From Bacteroidetes bacterium UBA7692 (GTDB taxonomy: Bacteria > Bacteroidota > Bacteroidia > Chitinophagales > LD1): DNA of 10,205 nt. The stretch is taken from NCBI GenBank assembly GCA_002482725.1, contig DLGO01000095.1, positions 29,927 through 40,131 of the forward strand, written 5' to 3'. Numbering within the stretch: position 1 is the stretch's first letter; each line of letters opens with the position of its first letter. The position numbers and the translations under genes are program-made. A model generated the notes under the pieces. The model was not told the origin of the DNA and ran no database searches. It saw only the letters and a program-made list of their open reading frames with translations. Shown one piece after another: positions 7,128 to 10,205 of this stretch.

Positions 7128-7138
7128 CGGGGCGTTAA
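7128..7138. repeat. Copy B of a short intergenic motif (CGGGGCGTTAA)
   Basis: This 11-base string recurs exactly at 9498-9508 and shares CGGGGCG with 7035-7041. It overlaps the left arm of the inverted repeat downstream of uvrD. Confidence 0.3.
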
Positions 7139-7163
7139 AGTAAGGTAGGATATACCAACGCCC
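7130..7163 (-). terminator. Weak terminator-like inverted repeat downstream of uvrD
   Basis: GGGCGTT (7130-7136) and AACGCCC (7157-7163) pair perfectly over 7 bases around a 20-base loop, in which GGTA (7144-7147) and TACC (7153-7156) can form an inner stem with an asymmetric bulge. It begins 6 bases after the uvrD stop. On the minus strand no T-run follows directly, so it may be a weak or factor-assisted terminator, or merely an RNA 3' end structure. Confidence 0.35.
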
Positions 7164-7168
7164 GCAGC

Positions 7169-9436
7169 TTAGCTGGTTTTTAATATTTGTAGCCTTGCGA
7201 ATTTAAGCATGATTTTCTTTTGTCCAAACCCTTCGAAGAAAATGGTCGCTATTTTGTTAATTCCTGTTCCTTCCATGGCAATAACCTTGCCTTCGCCGAA
7301 CTTTTCGTGCAATACGTCCATTCCGGTTTGAAGATTGTTGGCATCATCGGGCGTAAATGGACCGGCAGGCACATTGGCAGAAGCAGGCTTAGGCGCAGAC
7401 GTAGTTGTCGGCAGCGGCTTTACTGTTAGCCCGCCACGGGTAATCTGTGCAGCGCGTTCGCGCTTCAGGTCGCCGTGGAATGTAAGGATGTCTTCAGGTA
7501 TCTCGTTCAGGAAACGGCTTGCCTCGCAGTAGTTGAGGTTGCCGAATTTGTAGCGGGTGTTGGCATAGGTAAGGTATAGCTTCTCTTCGGCACGGGTGAT
7601 AGCTACGTAGAACAGACGGCGCTCTTCTTCCAGCTCATCCATGCTGTACAGCGACTGAGCATTGGGGAAAAGAGCCTCCTCCATACCTACTACGAATACC
7701 ACCTTGAACTCAAGACCTTTGGCACTGTGCACGGTCATTAGCTTAACGGTATCCAGGTTCTCAGGGGCCTTTTCATCGCCGGTAAGCAAAGTGATGTTTT
7801 GCATGTAGGTACCAAGAGATTTGTCCATCATGATCTCTTCATCATTCTGTATGGTGTCGTCTTCTACGAATTCTTTGATACCATTCAAAAGCTCCTGCAT
7901 GTTTTCGTAGCGGCTAACACCCTCAACAGTTTTGTCGTTGTACAGCTCGCTAAGCAGGTTGGTTACTTTGGCTACGTGGGTAGAAAGCTCGAACGCGTTT
8001 TTATCCTTTGCCAAAGCGCCGAAGCTCTTGATCATCATCACGAAATCCTCTACTGCATTTTTGGTGCGGGAAGCGAATTCTTCGTGAAAGGCAATGGTTT
8101 CTAAGATGTCCCAGGGGCGCTTGCCATCGTTGGCGGCTACCATCAGCACTTTGTCTATGGTAGTTTGGCCAATGCCACGCGCAGGGTAGTTGATGACGCG
8201 CTTAAGCGCCTCTTCGTCATAAGGGTTTATGGCGAGCTTCAGGTAGCCTAAAAGATCCTTGATCTCTTTGCGCTGATAGAAGCTGGTACCGCCGTATATT
8301 TTATAAGGTATGTTTGACCTGCGGAGCGATTCCTCGAAAGCACGTGACTGGGCATTGGTGCGGTACAGGATAGCGAACTCGTGGTTGTGCAGCTGCTCGC
8401 GCAGCTTCAGCTCCATGATGGTATCGCCAACGTATCGGCCCTCTTCGTTGTCGCTGGGTGTGCGTACTACCTTTATGGCTTCGCCCTTTACGTTGCTGGT
8501 CCAGATCTCTTTTTTGAGCTGGTTCTTGTTTTTGTGAATGAGCTCGTTGGCAGCTATAACGATGTTTTGCGTAGAGCGGTAGTTCTGCTCCAGCTTGAAT
8601 ACCTGGAGGTCGGGGAAGTCCTTTTCGAAGTTGAGGATGTTGTCGATAGTGGCACCGCGGAAGCCATAAATGCTTTGTGCATCATCGCCAACTACGGTAA
8701 TGTTTTGGTACACATCGGCAATGCGCTTTACGATAGAGTATTGCAGCGGGTTGGTATCCTGAAACTCATCGATAAGCACATAGCGGAACTTGTGCTGGTA
8801 CTTGTACAATACATCGGGAAAGCGCACGAATATTTCGTGGGTCTTTAACAGCAAGTCATCGAAATCCATGGCACCACTCTTGAAGCAACGCTCGGTATAT
8901 ATCTTATATAGCTTGCCTGTTTCGGGACGGCGCATGTCGCGGTCTTCGGACATCAGGTCAGGGTCGCGCATGTAATCATCGGGTAGTATCAGGGCATTTT
9001 TGGCAGAAGAGATACGGTACTGGATCTGGTTTGGCTTGTATATTTTCTCGTCCAGGTTCTGCTCGCGGATAATGGTCTTGATAAGCGAACGTGAGTCTTC
9101 GGTATCGTAGATGGTAAAGTTGCTCGGGAATCCTATTTTTTGTGCTTCTACGCGCAGTATGCGTGCAAATACGGAGTGGAAGGTACCCATGAAAAGACTA
9201 CGCGCATTGTTGCCGGCTACCTTTTCTATCCTTTGGCGCATTTCCTCTGCTGCCTTGTTGGTAAAGGTGAGCGAAAGCACTTCGAAGGGATTAACGCCAT
9301 TGCGCAGCAGGTGGGCTATGCGGTATGTAAGCACACGGGTTTTGCCTGAACCTGGGCCAGCGATGATAAGGGTAGGGCCATCGGTATTTTCAACTGCGGC
9401 CCTTTGCGGAGCGTTCAACTCTTCTAAATAATTCAT
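7169..9436 (-). CDS. uvrD: ATP-dependent 3'-5' DNA helicase, UvrD/PcrA type
   Basis: A 755-residue superfamily 1A helicase with a complete motif set: Q-motif region LNAPQRAAV (7-15), Walker A AGPGSGKT (26-33), Walker B DEFQDT (223-228), motif III VVGDDAQSIYGFRG (248-261), motif IV EQNYRST (283-289), motif V TVHSAKGLEFKVVF (568-581) and motif VI RLFYVAITRAEEKL (607-620). A Pro/Thr/Ala-rich linker (about 665-703) leads to a C-terminal Tudor-like domain (705-753: DVLHEKFGEGKVIAMEG and following), which in PcrA/UvrD contacts RNA polymerase. Length and this C-terminus distinguish it from Rep and RecB-type relatives. Expected roles are nucleotide excision and mismatch repair and clearing of stalled polymerase. 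It is probably transcribed alone, since the upstream mscL has a terminator. A poor promoter candidate (TTG, 16 bases, TATTTTCG) lies immediately before the ATG. Confidence 0.95.
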   Translation of the reverse strand: MNYLEELNAPQRAAVENTDGPTLIIAGPGSGKTRVLTYRIAHLLRNGVNPFEVLSLTFTNKAAEEMRQRIEKVAGNNARSLFMGTFHSVFARILRVEAQKIGFPSNFTIYDTEDSRSLIKTIIREQNLDEKIYKPNQIQYRISSAKNALILPDDYMRDPDLMSEDRDMRRPETGKLYKIYTERCFKSGAMDFDDLLLKTHEIFVRFPDVLYKYQHKFRYVLIDEFQDTNPLQYSIVKRIADVYQNITVVGDDAQSIYGFRGATIDNILNFEKDFPDLQVFKLEQNYRSTQNIVIAANELIHKNKNQLKKEIWTSNVKGEAIKVVRTPSDNEEGRYVGDTIMELKLREQLHNHEFAILYRTNAQSRAFEESLRRSNIPYKIYGGTSFYQRKEIKDLLGYLKLAINPYDEEALKRVINYPARGIGQTTIDKVLMVAANDGKRPWDILETIAFHEEFASRTKNAVEDFVMMIKSFGALAKDKNAFELSTHVAKVTNLLSELYNDKTVEGVSRYENMQELLNGIKEFVEDDTIQNDEEIMMDKSLGTYMQNITLLTGDEKAPENLDTVKLMTVHSAKGLEFKVVFVVGMEEALFPNAQSLYSMDELEEERRLFYVAITRAEEKLYLTYANTRYKFGNLNYCEASRFLNEIPEDILTFHGDLKRERAAQITRGGLTVKPLPTTTSAPKPASANVPAGPFTPDDANNLQTGMDVLHEKFGEGKVIAMEGTGINKIATIFFEGFGQKKIMLKFARLQILKTS

Positions 9437-9493
9437 CCGGCGAAAATAAGTATATGGCGCCTGCCAAGCAGAGTTTTAATTTACAATTTGTGG

Positions 9494-9508
9494 AAAGCGG
9501 GGCGTTAA
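9494..9508. repeat. Copy C of a short intergenic motif (AAAGCGGGGCGTTAA)
   Basis: This 15-base string combines copy A (first 11 bases match 7031-7041) and copy B (last 11 match 7128-7138). It lies 58-72 bases upstream of the uvrD ATG and runs into a 10-base palindrome GTTAATTAAC at 9504-9513. A regulatory role for uvrD is possible but unsupported. Confidence 0.3.
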
Positions 9509-9510
9509 TT

Positions 9511-9558
9511 AACTAAAAATGAAAAAGGGACCTTACCGTTGCCGGTAAAATCCCTTTT
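9511..9558 (-). terminator. Intrinsic terminator of mscL
   Basis: The outer stem AAAAGGGA (9523-9530) pairs with TCCCTTTT (9551-9558). After a 2x2 internal mismatch the inner stem TTACCG (9533-9538) pairs with CGGTAA (9543-9548) around a TTGC loop. In the minus direction the hairpin is followed by TCATTTTTAG. It starts about 20 bases after the mscL stop codon. Confidence 0.85.
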
Positions 9559-9578
9559 CGTAGGATATATGAGGTGGA

Positions 9579-9965
9579 TTATGCTTTGTTCTTTAACAAG
9601 TCACGGATCTGGATAAGCAATTCTTCCTGGGTAGGACCTGCAGGGGCTGGTGCCGGAGCCGGTTCTTCTTTGCGTTTAGCGGCATTAAGTCCTTTGATGA
9701 TAAGGAACAATACAAATGCAACTATGATGAAATTGATGGTTGCGGAAAGGAAGTTGCCATACTTAACCGTACCGAAGATTGTAAGCTCTTCCAGCTTGGT
9801 AAGGTGTGCTGCTTCTAAGGCTGGTTTTAACAGCAATGGGGTTATAACATCATCTATCAATGAGCTAACGATTTTGCCAAAGGCACCGCCAATGATAACA
9901 CCTATCGCCAGGTCTACTACATTGCCTTTCATGGCAAAGTCTTTAAATTCTTTTACGAAACCCAT
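9579..9965 (-). CDS. mscL: Large-conductance mechanosensitive channel MscL
   Basis: A 128-residue inner-membrane channel that opens under membrane tension to release solutes during hypo-osmotic shock; MscL works as a homopentamer. The N-terminal amphipathic helix MGFVKEFKDFAMKGNVVDLA leads into pore helix TM1 (about 16-46, with AIGVIIGGAFGKIVSSLIDD), very close to classical MscL. A periplasmic loop (about 47-70) and TM2 (71-94, NFIIVAFVLFLIIKGLNA) follow. After a charged KRKEE cluster there is a Pro-Ala linker (101-111) and a short C-terminal helix (112-126, TQEELLIQIRDLL) that should form the cytoplasmic bundle. Length is normal for the family. The ATG at 9965 is preceded by an A+T-rich leader without a Shine-Dalgarno sequence, as in other Bacteroidota genes. 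It has its own terminator. Confidence 0.96.
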   Translation of the reverse strand: MGFVKEFKDFAMKGNVVDLAIGVIIGGAFGKIVSSLIDDVITPLLLKPALEAAHLTKLEELTIFGTVKYGNFLSATINFIIVAFVLFLIIKGLNAAKRKEEPAPAPAPAGPTQEELLIQIRDLLKNKA

Positions 9966-10027
9966 AGTTTATATATTTTAAATTAAACAATAAATAGATA
10001 ACCCAATACTAAGAAAATTACCTAAAA

Positions 10028-10205
10028 TTATAACAATGAAAAAGCATCAGCATCATTCAGGAAAGGCAATTGCTGTCTTATTTGCAGCAGCTTATCGCGC
10101 TGAAGGGAAACTGTGGTTGTGTCCACATCATGTGCTTTGTGATACAGGTATTCACCCAAGGGATCTATAGCGGCAGAGTCACCACTGTGGTAAATATTGT
10201 TGCCA
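10028..10205 (-). CDS. Nitrilase-family amidohydrolase (C-terminal part, cut by window edge)
   Basis: Only the last 58 residues are present, ending at a TAA at 10030-10028. The fragment begins GNNIYHSGDSAAIDPLGEYL and ends in a PFLNDADAFSLL tail. The first part matches the conserved strand pair near the end of carbon-nitrogen hydrolases (G-x-S-x-x-x-D-P-x-G-E), and the closing LPFLxDADxF pattern is typical of the omega-amidase (YafV/NIT2-like) branch, which hydrolyses alpha-ketoglutaramate and alpha-ketosuccinamate. The catalytic Glu-Lys-Cys residues are outside the window, so activity cannot be judged. It lies 62 bases upstream of mscL on the same strand with no hairpin between, so read-through into mscL is possible. 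Confidence 0.8.
   Translation of the reverse strand, partial: GNNIYHSGDSAAIDPLGEYLYHKAHDVDTTTVSLQRDKLLQIRQQLPFLNDADAFSLL

Noticed and set aside
7009..7168. Search for a small RNA or gene in the 160-base gap between uvrD and the DUF4290 gene
   Set aside because: Apart from the inverted repeat after uvrD and the short CGGGGCG motifs, I saw no coding frame, convincing promoter or stable RNA-like structure.
8381..8848. Plus-strand open frame of 155 codons inside uvrD
   Set aside because: It is antisense to the conserved helicase core; hydrophobic-looking translation is a by-product of the opposite codons.
9574..9981. Plus-strand open frame of 135 codons opposite mscL
   Set aside because: It covers almost exactly the mscL gene in antisense, and mscL is unmistakable. 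No family features in the translation.
10036..10170. Plus-strand ATG frame of 44 codons starting MKKHQHHSG
   Set aside because: It is antisense to the C-terminal codons of the nitrilase-family gene, whose minus-strand frame has recognisable family sequence.

Overview
The window looks like chromosomal DNA from a Bacteroidota bacterium, possibly a Chitinophagaceae-like member. The evidence is the gene content: a TonB-dependent receptor paired with a DUF4249 lipoprotein, a DUF4290 protein, a TIGR02757/DUF2400 protein, and lipoproteins with a Cys-Lys-Lys or Cys-Glu-Lys N-terminus. Gene starts also lack Shine-Dalgarno sequences. The finer placement within the phylum is inference. Coding density is high, no gap exceeds about 160 bases, and I see no RNA genes, insertion sequences, CRISPR arrays or phage genes.

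Layout from left to right. Bases 1-1588 hold a tightly packed minus-strand operon: a flippase-like membrane protein, then tadA (4-base overlap), then a TIGR02757/DUF2400 gene cut by the window edge (9-base gap). A divergent intergenic region (1589-1692) with a perfect 14-base palindrome separates it from a plus-strand group: ruvC, then a TonB-dependent receptor, then a DUF4249 lipoprotein whose start overlaps the receptor stop by one base. A strong bidirectional hairpin ends this group. Next come four minus-strand units: a small lipoprotein of unknown function, a DUF4290 gene with its own terminator, a full-length UvrD/PcrA helicase, and mscL with its own terminator. The window closes with the C-terminal 58 residues of a nitrilase-family amidohydrolase on the minus strand.

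Functionally this is mostly housekeeping: Holliday junction resolution (RuvC), helicase-based repair (UvrD), tRNA wobble editing (TadA) and osmotic protection (MscL). The receptor and DUF4249 lipoprotein probably form one outer-membrane unit with an unknown ligand. Nothing amounts to an obviously new system. The most interesting observations are an ungapped internal duplication in the DUF4290 protein, the uncharacterised receptor/DUF4249 pair, the orphan lipoprotein between two terminators, the palindrome between the divergent operons, and a short motif recurring in the gaps flanking uvrD.
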